Source: Citrobacter werkmanii NBRC 105721 (GTDB taxonomy: Bacteria; Pseudomonadota; Gammaproteobacteria; Enterobacterales; Enterobacteriaceae). Taken from it: a stretch of DNA of 64,000 bases. Position numbers and translations under genes: made by a program. The stretch spans positions 1-64,000 of the forward strand of contig BBMW01000007.1 of the NCBI GenBank assembly GCA_000759755.1, written 5' to 3'. This document shows, one piece after another, positions 1-10,871 of the stretch. How positions within the stretch are numbered: position 1 is the first letter of the stretch; each line of letters opens with the position of its first letter. Below the pieces are notes generated by a model. That model was not told the DNA's origin, did no database searches, and saw nothing but the letters and a program-made list of their open reading frames with translations.

Positions 1-101
<101 letters not shown>

Positions 102-1154
102 ATGGTATTCAGAATAGCAAGCTCCCCTTATACCCATAACCAACGTCAGACATCACGCATCATGATGTTGGTGTTACTTGCTGCATTGCCGGGAATCGTC
201 GCGCAGCTGTGGTTCTTTGGCTGGGGGACGTTGTTGCAGATCGTTCTGGCCGCCATTAGCGCTATCGGCGCCGAAGCGGTCGTACTTAAACTGCGGAAAC
301 AACCCATTGCGCCGATTTTAAAAGATAACTCCGCGCTCCTTACGGGGTTGCTGCTGGCCGTGAGTATTCCTCCGCTGGCCCCCTGGTGGATGGTGGTATT
401 AGGCACGGTATTTGCCGTTATCATTGCAAAACAGCTGTATGGCGGCCTCGGACAAAACCCGTTCAATCCAGCGATGATTGGCTACGTCGTACTGCTTATC
501 TCATTCCCGGTGCAGATGACAAGCTGGCTGCCGCCGCAGGAAATTGCAGCCACGGTACCCGGATTCTTTGACGCTCTGAACGTAATCTTTACCGGACATA
601 CCGCGGGCGGCAGCGATATGAACGCGCTCCGTATGGGAATCGACGGCATCAGCCAGGCTACGCCCCTTGATACCTTCAAAACTTCTCTGCATGCGGGACG
701 AACGGTTGAACAGGTAATGCAGTACCCGATTTACAGCGGCATGCTCGCGGGCGCCGGATGGCAGTGGGTTAACCTTGCCTGGTTGGCTGGCGGCATTGTG
801 CTGTTATGGCAAAAAGCGATTCGCTGGCATATCCCGGTTAGTTTCCTGCTGTCGCTCGCTGTTTGCGCTACTTTAGGCTGGATTTTCTCGCCAGAGTCGC
901 TGGCATCGCCTCAGTTACATCTACTTTCTGGCGCGACGATGCTCGGCGCTTTCTTTATTCTTACCGATCCCGTTACGGCATCGACCACCAACCGTGGTCG
1001 CCTGATTTTTGGCGCGCTTGCGGGTTTGTTAGTATGGTTAATCCGCAGTTTTGGTGGCTATCCTGATGGCGTGGCCTTTGCCGTGTTGCTGGCAAATATT
1101 ACGGTTCCCCTGATTGATTATTACACCCGCCCTCGCGTGTACGGACATCGCTAA
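102..1154 (+). CDS. rsxD: RsxD, membrane subunit of SoxR-reducing Rsx/Rnf complex
   Basis: A 350-residue polytopic inner-membrane protein of the NqrB/RnfD family. RnfD carries FMN bound covalently to a threonine; here SQATPLD places that threonine at residue 187, the same number as in Vibrio RnfD. Hydrophobic segments run from about residue 20 to 340 with few charged stretches. The ATG follows the rsxC stop directly and rsxG starts 9 bases downstream, so the genes form one operon. In the family this subunit helps pass electrons across the membrane with ion movement; in enterobacteria the complex resets SoxR by re-reducing its Fe-S cluster. Confidence 0.97.
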   Translation: MVFRIASSPYTHNQRQTSRIMMLVLLAALPGIVAQLWFFGWGTLLQIVLAAISAIGAEAVVLKLRKQPIAPILKDNSALLTGLLLAVSIPPLAPWWMVVLGTVFAVIIAKQLYGGLGQNPFNPAMIGYVVLLISFPVQMTSWLPPQEIAATVPGFFDALNVIFTGHTAGGSDMNALRMGIDGISQATPLDTFKTSLHAGRTVEQVMQYPIYSGMLAGAGWQWVNLAWLAGGIVLLWQKAIRWHIPVSFLLSLAVCATLGWIFSPESLASPQLHLLSGATMLGAFFILTDPVTASTTNRGRLIFGALAGLLVWLIRSFGGYPDGVAFAVLLANITVPLIDYYTRPRVYGHR

Positions 1155-1163
1155 GGACAACAT

Positions 1164-1784
1164 ATGCTGAAAACGATTCGTAAACACGGTATTACTCTGG
1201 CGCTATTTGCCGCTGGATCTACGGGGTTAACCGCGGCAATCAATCAATTAACCAAATCCACTATCGATGAACAAGCGGCGTTGCAGCAAAAAGTATTGTT
1301 TGATCAGGTTCTGCCTGGCGATCGCTACAATAACGCGTTGTCTGAGAGTTGCTATCTGGTGAATGCGCAGGCGTTAGGTAAAGGGACTCACCGTGTATAT
1401 ATCGCGCGCCAGGACGATCGACCTGTTGCGGCAATTCTCGAAGCCACTGCCCCAGATGGTTATTCCGGGGCTATTCAGCTGTTGGTCGGTGTGGATTTCA
1501 CAGGTACCGTATTGGGTACACGTGTGACTGAACATCATGAAACACCGGGGCTGGGCGATAAAATCGAACTGCGTCTGTCTGACTGGATCACCCACTTTAG
1601 CGGCAAAACGATCGGCGCGGGTAACGATGCCCACTGGGCTGTGAAGAAAGATGGCGGCGACTTCGACCAGTTTACTGGCGCAACCATTACGCCGCGTGCG
1701 GTAGTTAATGCGGTGAAACGCGCCGGTTTATATGCGCAGACGTTGCCAGCGCAACTCCCTCAACTTAGCGCCTGTGAAGAATAA
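1164..1784 (+). CDS. rsxG: RsxG, FMN-bearing periplasmic-facing subunit
   Basis: A 206-residue protein with one N-terminal membrane anchor (about residues 9-27) and a periplasmic FMN-binding domain. The flavinylation motif T-G-A-T occurs at residues 171-174, making Thr174 the FMN acceptor by family knowledge. A glycine-rich stretch with [10 protein letters not shown] near residues 124-133 is typical of RnfG/NqrC. It lies between rsxD and rsxE with 9- and 3-base gaps. Length and order match the E. coli rsx operon. Flavin attachment also needs an ApbE transferase, which is not in this window. Confidence 0.96.
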   Translation: MLKTIRKHGITLALFAAGSTGLTAAINQLTKSTIDEQAALQQKVLFDQVLPGDRYNNALSESCYLVNAQALGKGTHRVYIARQDDRPVAAILEATAPDGYSGAIQLLVGVDFTGTVLGTRVTEHHETPGLGDKIELRLSDWITHFSGKTIGAGNDAHWAVKKDGGDFDQFTGATITPRAVVNAVKRAGLYAQTLPAQLPQLSACEE

Positions 1785-1787
1785 ACC

Positions 1788-2480
1788 ATGAGCGAAATTA
1801 AAGATGTCATTGTCCAGGGGTTATGGAAAAATAACTCCGCGCTTGTGCAGTTACTTGGCATGTGCCCGCTGCTGGCGGTAACCTCTACCGCAACCAATGC
1901 GTTAGGCCTGGGACTGGCGACTACGCTCGTCCTGACGCTGACCAACCTGACCATTTCAGCCCTGCGTCGCTGGACGCCCTCTGAAATTCGTATTCCGATT
2001 TATGTCATGATCATCGCTTCCGTTGTGAGTGCGGTACAGATGCTGATTAATGCTTACGCTTTTGGTCTGTATCAGTCTCTTGGCATCTTTATCCCACTGA
2101 TTGTGACTAACTGTATTGTTGTTGGTCGTGCTGAAGCCTTCGCGGCTAAAAAAGGCCCGGCATTATCCGCCCTTGATGGTTTCTCTATCGGTATGGGCGC
2201 AACTGGCGCCATGTTTGTTCTGGGTTCGCTACGTGAAATAATTGGTAACGGTACGCTATTTGATGGCGCAGACGGTTTACTTGGCAGTTGGGCTAAGGTA
2301 CTACGTGTAGAGATCTTCCATACCGACACGCCGTTTCTGCTGGCTATGCTGCCACCGGGCGCGTTCATTGGCCTGGGCCTGATGCTGGCGGTGAAATATC
2401 TGATTGATGAGAAAATGAAGAAACGTCGTGCCGAAGCGGCTGTCGCAGACAGTCCGGTTGGTGAAACAGGGAATGTGTAA
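1788..2480 (+). CDS. rsxE: RsxE, integral membrane subunit of Rsx complex
   Basis: A 230-residue protein with about six hydrophobic segments, of the NqrD/RnfE family, which with RsxA forms the core membrane iron-sulfur channel of the complex. It begins 3 bases after rsxG. Its TAA shares one base with the ATG of nth, so rsxE and nth are translationally coupled, the arrangement known from E. coli. The charged C-terminal tail ([10 protein letters not shown]) lies in the cytoplasm by the positive-inside rule. Confidence 0.96.
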   Translation: MSEIKDVIVQGLWKNNSALVQLLGMCPLLAVTSTATNALGLGLATTLVLTLTNLTISALRRWTPSEIRIPIYVMIIASVVSAVQMLINAYAFGLYQSLGIFIPLIVTNCIVVGRAEAFAAKKGPALSALDGFSIGMGATGAMFVLGSLREIIGNGTLFDGADGLLGSWAKVLRVEIFHTDTPFLLAMLPPGAFIGLGLMLAVKYLIDEKMKKRRAEAAVADSPVGETGNV

Positions 2481-3115
2481 TGAACAAAGCAAAACGGCTG
2501 GAAATACTGACACGCCTGCGTGATAACAATCCGCATCCGACAACTGAACTGAATTTTACATCGCCGTTCGAACTGCTGATTTCGGTCTTGCTCTCCGCGC
2601 AGGCCACCGATGTCAGCGTCAATAAAGCCACGGCTAAGCTGTACCCTGTCGCCAATACCCCTGCCGCTATGCTGGAGCTCGGCGTAGACGGGGTTAAGTC
2701 CTACATCAAGACAATCGGGTTGTTCAACAGTAAAGCGGAGAACGTGATCAAAACCTGCCGCATTCTGCTGGAAAAACATAATGGTGAAGTGCCAGAAGAC
2801 CGGGCCGCATTAGAAGCCCTGCCCGGTGTTGGGCGAAAAACAGCCAATGTGGTGTTAAATACCGCCTTTGGCTGGCCTACCATTGCGGTAGATACCCATA
2901 TTTTTCGCGTCTGTAATCGCACGCAATTTGCGCCAGGCAAAAACGTCGAGCAGGTAGAGGAAAAATTACTGAAAGTCGTACCGAGTGAATTTAAAGTCGA
3001 TTGCCATCACTGGTTAATCCTTCATGGCCGCTACACCTGTATTGCGAGAAAACCGCGCTGCGGTTCTTGCATCATCGAAGATCTCTGCGAATTCAAAGAG
3101 AAAGTTGATATCTGA
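2480..3115 (+). CDS. nth: Endonuclease III (DNA glycosylase/AP lyase)
   Basis: A 211-residue base-excision repair enzyme that removes oxidised pyrimidines and cuts the abasic site. All hallmarks are present: a helix-hairpin-helix LPGVGRKTANVVL with catalytic Lys120, catalytic Asp138 in AVDTHIFR, and the C-terminal 4Fe-4S ligand pattern C-x6-C-x2-C-x5-C at about residues 187-203. The start overlaps the rsxE stop by one base. It is the last gene of the rsx operon; a short GC stem with a weak T run follows at 3123-3144. Confidence 0.98.
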   Translation: MNKAKRLEILTRLRDNNPHPTTELNFTSPFELLISVLLSAQATDVSVNKATAKLYPVANTPAAMLELGVDGVKSYIKTIGLFNSKAENVIKTCRILLEKHNGEVPEDRAALEALPGVGRKTANVVLNTAFGWPTIAVDTHIFRVCNRTQFAPGKNVEQVEEKLLKVVPSEFKVDCHHWLILHGRYTCIARKPRCGSCIIEDLCEFKEKVDI

Positions 3116-3122
3116 TACTGAT

Positions 3123-3144
3123 GGGGCGTTCTCTTTGCCCCTTT
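3123..3144 (+). terminator. weak terminator-like hairpin after nth
   Basis: A five-base GGGGC/GCCCC stem with a nine-base loop followed by TTT, starting 7 bases after the nth stop. The stem is short and the T tract brief, so this is only a possible end of the rsx-nth transcript. Confidence 0.4.
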
Positions 3145-3728
3145 GACACATAACGATTAGTTATGCACTCCCTAAACAATCTTTTCCCGTCGATGATGCC
3201 ATTCAACTGCGCATTTCTAACGCATTATTCTTGCGTATAAACACCTGAGCAGGTTAATCGTTTTTTTAGTAATAGAAATTTCTATCTATACGTGATGCAG
3301 ATCACTCAGACAACACAATGTTAAATAATTTTTATTTTTTAGTTAAAGTGACAATCAGATGACCTTACTGAACAGTTTCTAAACAAAACATTACACTGAC
3401 TATTTTTCAGATAATGGCCTATATCACTGGATTCAACCGTAAATAGCAGAACATATCGCCACATTGCGGTTTTTGGGTTGCTTAAACAGTGTAAAAATCT
3501 GCGATTTTTCAAATGAAGAAATTTAACGCTAGATAACATTTCTCTGTACCGATGATTTCACCACCCAGGATATATGTAACAGATTATTACAAACCACTTG
3601 TCTGAATGGTCAAGATAGTGAACATTACTTGCCGTTTCCCCTCCCACTATAACAATCGGACGGATGAACTTGATTCATCACGTACCTGAACACCCCCGTT
3701 GATATGGGATGTAAAAAAAGAGGTAAAA
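3145..3728. other. 584-base AT-rich upstream region of dtpA
   Basis: No open frame here looks like a gene. A CRP-like dyad, CGTGA-N6-TCACT, lies at 3291-3306, more than 400 bases from the dtpA start. In E. coli dtpA is activated by OmpR, and the AT-rich stretch at 3570-3600 (TGTAACAGATTATTACAAA) is the kind of sequence OmpR binds, but I cannot score a site by eye. The long untranslated region suggests control at a distance. Confidence 0.4.
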
Positions 3729-5234
3729 GTGTCTACTGCAAACAATAAACCAACAGAAAGCGTTAGTTTAAACGCCTTCAAACAACCGAAAGCGTTCTAT
3801 CTCATTTTCTCGATAGAGCTGTGGGAACGTTTTGGTTATTACGGCCTGCAAGGGATTATGGCCGTCTACCTGGTTAAGCAACTGGGTATGTCAGAAGCGG
3901 ATTCCATCACCCTTTTCTCGTCCTTTAGCGCACTGGTGTATGGTCTGGTTGCCATCGGCGGCTGGTTAGGTGATAAAGTTCTGGGAACAAAACGTGTCAT
4001 TATGCTGGGCGCCATTGTTCTGGCCATCGGTTATGCGCTGGTTGCATGGTCCGGTCACGATGCTGGTATTGTTTATATGGGCATGGCGGCCATCGCGGTC
4101 GGTAACGGCCTGTTTAAAGCCAACCCATCCTCCCTGCTCTCTACCTGCTATGCAAAAGATGACCCGCGTCTTGATGGTGCATTTACCATGTACTATATGT
4201 CCGTCAACATCGGTTCATTCTTCTCTATGCTGGCAACGCCATGGTTAGCTGCGCGTTACGGCTGGAGCACCGCGTTCGCGCTGAGCGTCGTAGGTATGCT
4301 GATCACCGTGGTTAACTTCGCATTCTGTCAGCGCTGGGTTAAACAGTACGGTTCTAAACCTGACTTTGAGCCGATCAACTTCCGTAACCTGCTGCTGACC
4401 ATCGCTGGCGTTGTGGTTCTGATCGCGATTGCGACCTGGCTGCTGCACAACCAGGAAATCGCCCGTATGGTTCTGGGTGTGATTGCCATTGGTATCGTAT
4501 TTATCTTCGGTAAAGAAGCCTTCACCATGCACGGTGCTGCGCGTCGTAAAATGATCGTCGCCTTCATTCTGATGCTGGAAGCGATTATCTTCTTCGTGCT
4601 GTACAGCCAGATGCCGACCTCACTGAACTTCTTTGCGATTCGTAACGTTGAACACTCTATTCTGGGCATTGCTTTTGAACCTGAGCAGTACCAGGCGCTG
4701 AACCCGTTCTGGATCATCATTGGTAGCCCAATCCTCGCCGCTATCTATAACAAGATGGGTGATACGCTGCCGATGCCGACCAAGTTCGCGATTGGTATGG
4801 TGCTGTGCTCCGGTGCGTTCCTGATCCTGCCGCTGGGTGCGAAATTCGCCACCGATGCGGGCATCGTTTCCGTTAACTGGCTGATCATTTGCTACGGTCT
4901 GCAAAGTATCGGTGAGCTGATGATTTCCGGTCTGGGTCTGGCCATGGTGGCGCAGCTGGTTCCGCAACGTCTGATGGGCTTCATCATGGGTAGCTGGTTC
5001 CTGACCACTGCCGGTGCAAACATCATCGGCGGTTACGTCGCTAACATGATGGCAGTTCCAGAAAACGTGACTGACCCGCTGATGTCTCTGGAAGTCTACG
5101 GTCGTGTGTTCCTGCAGATTGGTGTTGCAACGGCGGTTATCGCTGTTCTGATGCTGCTGACGGCGCCGAAACTGAATCGTATGACTCAGGACGATGACGC
5201 TAATGAGAAAGCCTCTAAGGCCGCGACAGCGTAA
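3729..5234 (+). CDS. dtpA: Di/tripeptide:proton symporter DtpA (TppB)
   Basis: A 501-residue POT/PTR-family transporter that imports di- and tripeptides with protons. The family signature ExxERFGYYG is seen in the first helix ([12 protein letters not shown]) and twelve or more hydrophobic segments follow. I chose the GTG at 3729 rather than the in-frame ATG at 3699. AGAGGT lies just upstream of the GTG, and the protein then begins [20 protein letters not shown], aligning with the known E. coli start [15 protein letters not shown] strong terminator follows at 5258. Near identity to E. coli DtpA runs throughout. Confidence 0.96.
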   Translation: MSTANNKPTESVSLNAFKQPKAFYLIFSIELWERFGYYGLQGIMAVYLVKQLGMSEADSITLFSSFSALVYGLVAIGGWLGDKVLGTKRVIMLGAIVLAIGYALVAWSGHDAGIVYMGMAAIAVGNGLFKANPSSLLSTCYAKDDPRLDGAFTMYYMSVNIGSFFSMLATPWLAARYGWSTAFALSVVGMLITVVNFAFCQRWVKQYGSKPDFEPINFRNLLLTIAGVVVLIAIATWLLHNQEIARMVLGVIAIGIVFIFGKEAFTMHGAARRKMIVAFILMLEAIIFFVLYSQMPTSLNFFAIRNVEHSILGIAFEPEQYQALNPFWIIIGSPILAAIYNKMGDTLPMPTKFAIGMVLCSGAFLILPLGAKFATDAGIVSVNWLIICYGLQSIGELMISGLGLAMVAQLVPQRLMGFIMGSWFLTTAGANIIGGYVANMMAVPENVTDPLMSLEVYGRVFLQIGVATAVIAVLMLLTAPKLNRMTQDDDANEKASKAATA

Positions 5235-5257
5235 TTCTCAGGGAAACTCATTTTCAG

Positions 5258-5288
5258 GCCGCTAACTGTTGTTAGCGGCTTTTTTTTT
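5258..5288 (+). terminator. intrinsic terminator of dtpA
   Basis: A perfect nine-base stem, GCCGCTAAC (5258-5266) with GTTAGCGGC (5271-5279), a four-base loop, and nine T residues at 5280-5288. It starts 23 bases after the dtpA stop. Confidence 0.95.
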
Positions 5289-5338
5289 GCCAGAGGTAGC
5301 ACTACCATACGATAAACCTCAGCCAAAAGGAGTTACCG

Positions 5339-5944
5339 ATGAAACTGTTCTACAAACCGGGCGCTTGTTCTCTCGCTTCCCACATCACACTTCGTGAGAG
5401 CGGTAAAGATTTCACGCTGGATGGTGTCGATTTGATGAAGAAACGTCTGGAAAACGGCGATGATTTTTTCGCGGTAAACCCAAAAGGACAAGTTCCCGCG
5501 CTGCTGCTGGACGACGGTACATTACTGACCGAAGGCGTCGCCATCATGCAATACCTGGCGGACACAGTGCCAGACCGCCACCTCCTCGCCCCTACCAGCA
5601 GTCTCTCCCGTTACAAAACCATCGAATGGCTAAACTACATTGCGACAGAATTGCATAAAGGCTTTACCCCGCTGTTCCGTCCCGATACGCCGGAAGACTT
5701 CAAGCCAACCGTTCGCGCGCAGTTGGAGAAAAAAATGCAGTACGTGAATGAATCGCTGAAAGATGAGCAATGGATCTGCGGCCCACGCTTTAGCATTGCA
5801 GACGCTTATCTGTTCACCGTGCTGCGTTGGGCTTATGCGGTTAAGCTGAATATGGCAGGATTAAGCCATATCGAGGCGTATATGGCGCGTATGGCTGAAC
5901 GCCCGGCGGTTGCCGCAGCGTTGAAGGCTGAAGGGTTGAATTAA
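5339..5944 (+). CDS. gstA: Glutathione S-transferase GstA
   Basis: A 201-residue beta-class glutathione transferase with an N-terminal thioredoxin-like domain and an all-helical C-terminal domain. The two residues characteristic of the E. coli enzyme, Cys10 and His106, are both present (KPGAC at 6-10, ATELHKG at 102-108), and the glutathione-contacting [10 protein letters not shown] segment is at 51-60. AAGGAG lies 7 bases before the ATG. It is a single-gene unit between the dtpA terminator and a REP cluster. Confidence 0.97.
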   Translation: MKLFYKPGACSLASHITLRESGKDFTLDGVDLMKKRLENGDDFFAVNPKGQVPALLLDDGTLLTEGVAIMQYLADTVPDRHLLAPTSSLSRYKTIEWLNYIATELHKGFTPLFRPDTPEDFKPTVRAQLEKKMQYVNESLKDEQWICGPRFSIADAYLFTVLRWAYAVKLNMAGLSHIEAYMARMAERPAVAAALKAEGLN

Positions 5945-5952
5945 TTGGTGTT

Positions 5953-6011
5953 GCCGGGTAGCGCTTGCGCTTACCCGGCCTGTACACCCGATAAGCGTGA
6001 GCGCCATCGGG
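5953..6011. repeat. REP/BIME palindromic pair between gstA and pdxY
   Basis: Two adjacent imperfect palindromes fill the gap between two convergent genes: GCCGGGTA...TACCCGGC (5953-5979) and CCCGAT...ATCGGG (5987-6011). Both have the GCGC/AGCG centre of enterobacterial REP sequences. They may protect both 3' ends and end both transcripts. They are not part of an insertion sequence. Confidence 0.85.
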
Positions 6012-6017
6012 CGTTGA

Positions 6018-6878
6018 TTACAACTGCGTCGCGCTAAAGTAGTGTTCAGGCTTCGCGATACGATCCTGAGCGGCCACCACCTGCAACTCATACTCATGCA
6101 TTTCTTTGGTGGCGATCATCACTTCATACACTGCCGCAGTCACATGCTCAAGCGCCTGCTGTAAAGACGCGCCCTGCAGCAGTTTCACCAGCAGCAAGCC
6201 GCTGGTAACGTCACCCACGCCAACCGGCTGACGCGCGCCAAAATCAACTAACGGTCGACTGATGTGCCACGCTTGTTCAGCCGTGACCAGCAACATCTCG
6301 AAACGATCGGTGCTGATACCCGCGCGAGCCAGATGCTTCACCAGCACAATTTCTGGCCCCTGGGCGATCAGCTCACGGGCAGCCATCACCGCTTCAGTCA
6401 CATTGTGAACCGCATGTTCGCACAGAATTTCGAGCTCAACCAGGTTCGGGGCAATAATGTCGCTGGCCGGAAGCGCATGACGCACATGAAATTCCGCCAC
6501 GCCCGGCGCGACGATACACCCTTTCTCCGGATGCCCCATCACGGGGTCACAAAAGTATTTTGCCCGCGGATTGGCCGCTTTAACCTGGCGCACAATACCC
6601 AGAATATGCTCACCCTGCTCGGCCGAGCCAAGATAGCCGCTCAGTACTGCATCACAGGTCTGGAGTTTATCGATATCGGCAATACCCTTCACGATTTCAG
6701 TCAGATGAGTCGGCGGCATAACGCAACCGGTCCATTTGCCGTACTGCGTGTGGTTAGAAAACTGCACGGTATTCAGCGGCCAGACATTTGCGCCAAGACG
6801 ACGCATCGGAAATTCTGCCGCGCTGTTTCCCGCATGACCAAAAACAACGTGGGACTGGATGGCGAGGATATTTTTCAT
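6018..6878 (-). CDS. pdxY: Pyridoxal kinase PdxY
   Basis: A 286-residue ribokinase-fold kinase that phosphorylates pyridoxal to pyridoxal 5'-phosphate. Family motifs include the C-terminal anion-hole segment [14 protein letters not shown] with the catalytic aspartate, and the [16 protein letters not shown] substrate/ATP segment near residues 115-130. An in-frame GTG lies 12 bases upstream, but the ATG at 6878 gives [17 protein letters not shown], matching E. coli PdxY. It lies downstream of tyrS and pdxH on the same strand, so two B6-salvage genes flank tyrS. Confidence 0.96.
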   Translation of the reverse strand: MKNILAIQSHVVFGHAGNSAAEFPMRRLGANVWPLNTVQFSNHTQYGKWTGCVMPPTHLTEIVKGIADIDKLQTCDAVLSGYLGSAEQGEHILGIVRQVKAANPRAKYFCDPVMGHPEKGCIVAPGVAEFHVRHALPASDIIAPNLVELEILCEHAVHNVTEAVMAARELIAQGPEIVLVKHLARAGISTDRFEMLLVTAEQAWHISRPLVDFGARQPVGVGDVTSGLLLVKLLQGASLQQALEHVTAAVYEVMIATKEMHEYELQVVAAQDRIAKPEHYFSATQL

Positions 6879-6942
6879 TTTACTTATCACAACCCTGAAA
6901 AAATAAAGGGGCGTAGTTTCCCACGCCCCTGCTAACTAAATC

Positions 6943-8217
6943 TTACTTCCAGCAAATCAGACAATAGTTCTTCTTGCCACGACGCAGTAACGTGTAGCGC
7001 CCGAAGAGGATATCGCTCTCCTGGAAGAAATATTCTGGATCGGATTGCTTCTCACCGTTGATGGTCACCGCGTTAGACGCAATGGTCTTACGCGCCTGGC
7101 CGCGAGACGGTTGCAGTTCGGAATCCACCAGCGCCTGCATCAGATCCGCACCTTTCTCCATCTCAATCATCGGCACGCCATCCTGCGCCAGCTGTTCGAA
7201 ATCCGCTTCGCTCAAATCGCTCAGGTTGCCGTTGAACAAGCTTTCAGTAATGCGTTTTGCTGCAACCAGACCTTCTTCACCGTGAACCAGACGCGTGACC
7301 TGCTCAGCCAGAACATACTGGGCGCGCGGGGCTTTACCACTGTTCTTATCTTCTTCTTCCAGCGCATTGATCTCTTCAATGTCCATGAACGTGAAGAATT
7401 TCAGGAAGCGATAAACGTCCGCATCGGCGGTGTTGATCCAGAACTGGTAGAATTTGTACGGACTGGTTTTCTTCGGATCCAGCCACACTGCGCCGCCTTC
7501 GGTCTTACCGAATTTGGTGCCATCCGCTTTGGTGATCAGCGGAACGGTCAAACCAAATACCTGATTCTGGTGCAGACGACGGGTCAAATCGATACCGGAG
7601 GTAATGTTACCCCACTGGTCAGAACCACCAATCTGCAGCGCCACGCCGTGCAGTTTATTCAGGCAGGCAAAGTCATAGCCCTGCAGCAGATTGTAAGAAA
7701 ACTCGGTAAAGGAGATCCCCTGATCGTCACGGTTCAGACGTTGCTTTACCGCTTCTTTGTTGATCATCTGGTTAACAGAGAAGTGTTTGCCGATATCACG
7801 CAGGAAAGTCAGCACATTCATACCGCCAAACCAGTCGTAGTTGTTCGCAGCAATCGCCGAGTTGTCGCCACAGTCGAAATCGAGGAACGGTGCAACCTGC
7901 TTACGGATTTTATCCACCCACTCCTGCACGGTGTCTTCGGTATTCAGTTTACGCTCGGCAGCTTTGAAGCTCGGGTCACCAATCAGACCGGTCGCGCCAC
8001 CTACCAGTGCAACAGGCTTATGGCCTGCCTGCTGGAAGCGTTTCAGGCATAACAATGGAACCAGATGCCCCAAATGCAAGCTGTCAGCGGTAGGATCGAA
8101 GCCGCAATAGAGCGCGATCGGGCCTTGCGCCAGTCGCTCTGCTAACGCTTCCTCGTCCGTCACCTGGGCCACCAGCCCCCGCTCTTGCAATTGTTTAATC
8201 AAGTTACTGCTTGCCAT
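6943..8217 (-). CDS. tyrS: Tyrosyl-tRNA synthetase
   Basis: A 424-residue class I aminoacyl-tRNA synthetase. It contains the HIGH-type motif HLGH ([12 protein letters not shown]), the KMSKS-type motif as KFGKT, and a C-terminal S4-like RNA-binding domain ([18 protein letters not shown]). The start at 8217 was chosen over an in-frame codon 12 bases upstream because GGAG is 8 bases before it and the protein then starts [14 protein letters not shown] like the E. coli enzyme. It is followed by pdxY and preceded by pdxH on the same strand. Confidence 0.98.
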   Translation of the reverse strand: MASSNLIKQLQERGLVAQVTDEEALAERLAQGPIALYCGFDPTADSLHLGHLVPLLCLKRFQQAGHKPVALVGGATGLIGDPSFKAAERKLNTEDTVQEWVDKIRKQVAPFLDFDCGDNSAIAANNYDWFGGMNVLTFLRDIGKHFSVNQMINKEAVKQRLNRDDQGISFTEFSYNLLQGYDFACLNKLHGVALQIGGSDQWGNITSGIDLTRRLHQNQVFGLTVPLITKADGTKFGKTEGGAVWLDPKKTSPYKFYQFWINTADADVYRFLKFFTFMDIEEINALEEEDKNSGKAPRAQYVLAEQVTRLVHGEEGLVAAKRITESLFNGNLSDLSEADFEQLAQDGVPMIEMEKGADLMQALVDSELQPSRGQARKTIASNAVTINGEKQSDPEYFFQESDILFGRYTLLRRGKKNYCLICWK

Positions 8218-8343
8218 CAAAATCTCCATGTATAAAACGACTGCACCTTTGCCGGTACACGACTTTTCGCCTGATGCGAAAGAAACATAGAATAAAGCGC
8301 CGGATTGATCAGCACCAGCGCTTAAAACAAGAATTTTGCATCT

Positions 8344-9000
8344 TTAGGGGGCCAGACGATCAATTTTCCACGCGTTATCTTCACGTTGGTATAAAAAACG
8401 ATCGTGCAGACGATTTTCGCCGCCCTGCCAAAACTCCATTTGTTCAATACTCACGCGAAAGCCGCCCCAGAAACTGGGTAACGGAACTTCCCCTTGCTGA
8501 AACTTCTGCTTCAGCTCAAGGAATTTGCTTTCAAGAATGCCGCGAGCGGAGATCCGGCTGGACTGTTTAGATACCCAGGCGCCAATCTGGCTGTCGCGTG
8601 GGCGACTGTGGAAGTATTTCACGACTTCGAGCGTGGATAAACGCTCAGCCTTGCCGATCACCATCACCTGCCGTTCCAGGGTATGCCATGGGAACAACAG
8701 GCTGATACGGGGATTTTTCTCGATTTGGTGCGCCTTGCGGCTACCGAGGTTGGTATAGAAAACCAGCCCTTTGTCATCATAATGTTTGAGCAACACGATG
8801 CGCTGATACGGCTGACCATTTTCATCGACGGTCGCAACAACCATAGCAGTAGGGTCTGCCAGTTTGGCATCGCAAGCTTGCCCCAGCCAACGCTCAAACA
8901 GCGCAAGGGGTTCGGCGGGAAGATCGTGGCGGCGAAGACCGCCTTTCGTGTATTCACGGCGCAGATGCGCGATTTGCTGCAATTCGTCGTTGTCAGACAT
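8344..9000 (-). CDS. pdxH: Pyridoxine/pyridoxamine 5'-phosphate oxidase
   Basis: A 218-residue FMN-dependent oxidase that makes pyridoxal 5'-phosphate in the final step of B6 synthesis and salvage. It matches E. coli PdxH over its whole length, including the FMN/PLP-contacting [18 protein letters not shown] segment and the C-terminal motif [10 protein letters not shown]. The 126-base gap to tyrS is long enough for a tyrS promoter. Co-location of pdxH, tyrS and pdxY is conserved in enterobacteria. Confidence 0.98.
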   Translation of the reverse strand: MSDNDELQQIAHLRREYTKGGLRRHDLPAEPLALFERWLGQACDAKLADPTAMVVATVDENGQPYQRIVLLKHYDDKGLVFYTNLGSRKAHQIEKNPRISLLFPWHTLERQVMVIGKAERLSTLEVVKYFHSRPRDSQIGAWVSKQSSRISARGILESKFLELKQKFQQGEVPLPSFWGGFRVSIEQMEFWQGGENRLHDRFLYQREDNAWKIDRLAP

Positions 9001-9059
9001 GATGTTAGGCTACGGATTGTCAGTGGGTGACGCTATTGTGCGCCGCCCAGGTGAAAATC

Positions 9060-9383
9060 TCAACGCTTCGGGTTCTGTAACTGACAGTTATTTAGCACAA
9101 TTCTGTCTCGTTTATAGACCGTTGCCTCGTCGCCTTTAGACCAGAAGACGTAGATACCATCCGTATAGCGCGCCCCCGATGCCGAGATGCCCTGTTTGAG
9201 GTTCAATAGCTGATTATCATAAACAAAGTTCACTTCCTGGCGCGTATTGTTCAGCTTCACGGTAAGCGGTTTTTCGTCACAACGGTATTCGAGCGTGTCG
9301 GTTTGCATACGTTCAACAAATTGGTTGTACACGCTGCACCCGCTAAGCAGTACCGGCAGACATACTAACAACAGTTTTTTCAT
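9060..9383 (-). CDS. mliC: Membrane-bound lysozyme inhibitor MliC
   Basis: A 107-residue lipoprotein that inhibits C-type lysozyme in the periplasm. The signal peptide ends in a lipobox LSGC with the lipidated Cys at residue 16. The conserved inhibitor segment [22 protein letters not shown], which inserts into the lysozyme active site in the family, is present, as are two cysteines (TLEYRCDEK and LNNCQLQ) able to form the known disulfide. It is encoded downstream of anmK on the same strand. Confidence 0.94.
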   Translation of the reverse strand: MKKLLLVCLPVLLSGCSVYNQFVERMQTDTLEYRCDEKPLTVKLNNTRQEVNFVYDNQLLNLKQGISASGARYTDGIYVFWSKGDEATVYKRDRIVLNNCQLQNPKR

Positions 9384-9476
9384 AGCCCTATCCTGAAGAC
9401 TTTCCTGGTCCCGGAGGGTAATGGCACCCTCCCTAATATCCCTAGTTTACCGACATACCGCGCTGAATAATTTCAG

Positions 9477-10598
9477 TTAACTCTGAGTTCGTGGATTGGC
9501 AGGATAAATCGCCCCTAACACGCTCGGCTCTGACGCGCCGGTCACAGAAGGTAAATTTCCCGGTAATCCGGCCAACGTTCGCCACGCCAGCCAGGCAAAG
9601 GCTAACGCTTCCATATCGTCGCCGCTAATCCCGGCGTCATCGGTAGAAGTGACTTCGGTACCTGGTAATAATGCTGCCAGACGCATCATCAGCAGAGGAT
9701 TACGACTTCCGCCGCCACATACCATGAGTCGATCACAGCCGCCGCTTAACAAGACCTGCTCTGAAATGGTGACTGCCGTCAGTTCGGCAAGCGTCGCCTG
9801 TACATCTCGTGGGCTGATTCCCGGGAACTGCGCCAGATGACGCTCTATCCAGCCGTAATTAAAATACTCACGTCCTGTGCTTTTAGGGGCAGGCGCGGAA
9901 AAATAAGGGTCGTTAAGCATATTTTGTAGCAACGGCAGGACCACCGTTCCTGAAATGGCCCACTGCGCATCTTTGTCGTAGGGTTGACCGCATTGCCGCC
10001 AGACCCAAGCATCCATCAGCATATTGCCCGGTCCGGTGTCGTATCCGCGAACGGGTTGTTGCGGAATAAGCAACGACAAATTGGCAATTCCGCCGATGTT
10101 CAGTACCATCCGCCGCTCTGTGGGATGGGCCAATAGAGCCTGATGAAACGCAGGAACTAACGGCGCGCCCTGCCCACCGAGCGCGATATCACGCCGACGA
10201 AAATCGCCGACGACGGTTATCCCGGTACGCGCGACAATCTGATTGTTATCCCCAATTTGTAGCGTGTGCGGCGCAGCGCCGTTCGGTTCATGCCACACGG
10301 TTTGTCCGTGGCAACCAATCGCTACGATATCCTGCGGTTTCAATTTTTCCTTCGCCAGCAGCGCATTTACCGCCTCGGCAAAAAGATAACCCAGTTGCGC
10401 GTCCAGTTGTCCAAACTGAGAAAGCGTAAGCTGCTGCCCCTGGCAGATATCAAGAATCGCCTGTTTTACATGAATGGGGATAGGCCAGGTCAGACTCGCC
10501 TGCTGTGCAACCATCGTTTCATCTATTGTCGCCAGCACAACATCGACGCCATCAAGGCTGGTTCCAGACATAACACCGATAAAACGGCCCGATTTCAT
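9477..10598 (-). CDS. anmK: Anhydro-N-acetylmuramic acid kinase
   Basis: A 373-residue ASKHA-fold kinase. It opens and phosphorylates 1,6-anhydroMurNAc from cell-wall recycling to MurNAc-6-phosphate. Family motifs are seen: [15 protein letters not shown] at residues 8-22 (ATP), [10 protein letters not shown], the [18 protein letters not shown] segment and the nucleotide-binding [12 protein letters not shown]. Length equals the usual 369-373. It is divergent from slyB, with a 273-base promoter region between them. Confidence 0.97.
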   Translation of the reverse strand: MKSGRFIGVMSGTSLDGVDVVLATIDETMVAQQASLTWPIPIHVKQAILDICQGQQLTLSQFGQLDAQLGYLFAEAVNALLAKEKLKPQDIVAIGCHGQTVWHEPNGAAPHTLQIGDNNQIVARTGITVVGDFRRRDIALGGQGAPLVPAFHQALLAHPTERRMVLNIGGIANLSLLIPQQPVRGYDTGPGNMLMDAWVWRQCGQPYDKDAQWAISGTVVLPLLQNMLNDPYFSAPAPKSTGREYFNYGWIERHLAQFPGISPRDVQATLAELTAVTISEQVLLSGGCDRLMVCGGGSRNPLLMMRLAALLPGTEVTSTDDAGISGDDMEALAFAWLAWRTLAGLPGNLPSVTGASEPSVLGAIYPANPRTQS

Positions 10599-10729
10599 AC
10601 GTCATCCTTTTAAGCAAATTAGCCTTGACACTCAACCATAAAGTGCAGACTAATGCCATGCTTCCTGAATGATTTTTGAGAGGAAATCATGTCAATGGTC
10701 GCTTAATTACATCAATTATATGAATGATT

Positions 10730-10764
10730 CGTTTATACTCGGTTGATCCGATTTCGGTTAAGAT
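10730..10764 (+). promoter_or_regulatory. candidate PhoP box and -10 element of slyB
   Basis: A direct repeat CGTTTA-N5-GGTTGA (10730-10746) resembles the PhoP box (T/G)GTTTA-N5-(T/G)GTTTA. A -10-like TAAGAT lies exactly 12 bases further on (10759-10764), the spacing used by PhoP-activated promoters. slyB is an established member of the PhoPQ magnesium regulon in E. coli and Salmonella. The second half-site has one mismatch. Confidence 0.65.
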
Positions 10765-10871
10765 TTTCATATTGTGCCAGTGGCACATGTGACCTCAGGC
10801 TCACAAATGCCATATAATTTAACCATGATGGGGCGTTATTAGCGTTTCGTGGTGACAAAGGAGATTTGTAA

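Noticed and set aside
5945-6017. Inverted repeats as ends of an insertion sequence
   Set aside because: They are REP-type palindromes in a 73-base gap with no transposase.
7045-8052. 335-codon frame antisense to tyrS
   Set aside because: It lies wholly inside tyrS, has no ribosome site and no recognisable domain; it is a by-product of GC-rich codon bias.
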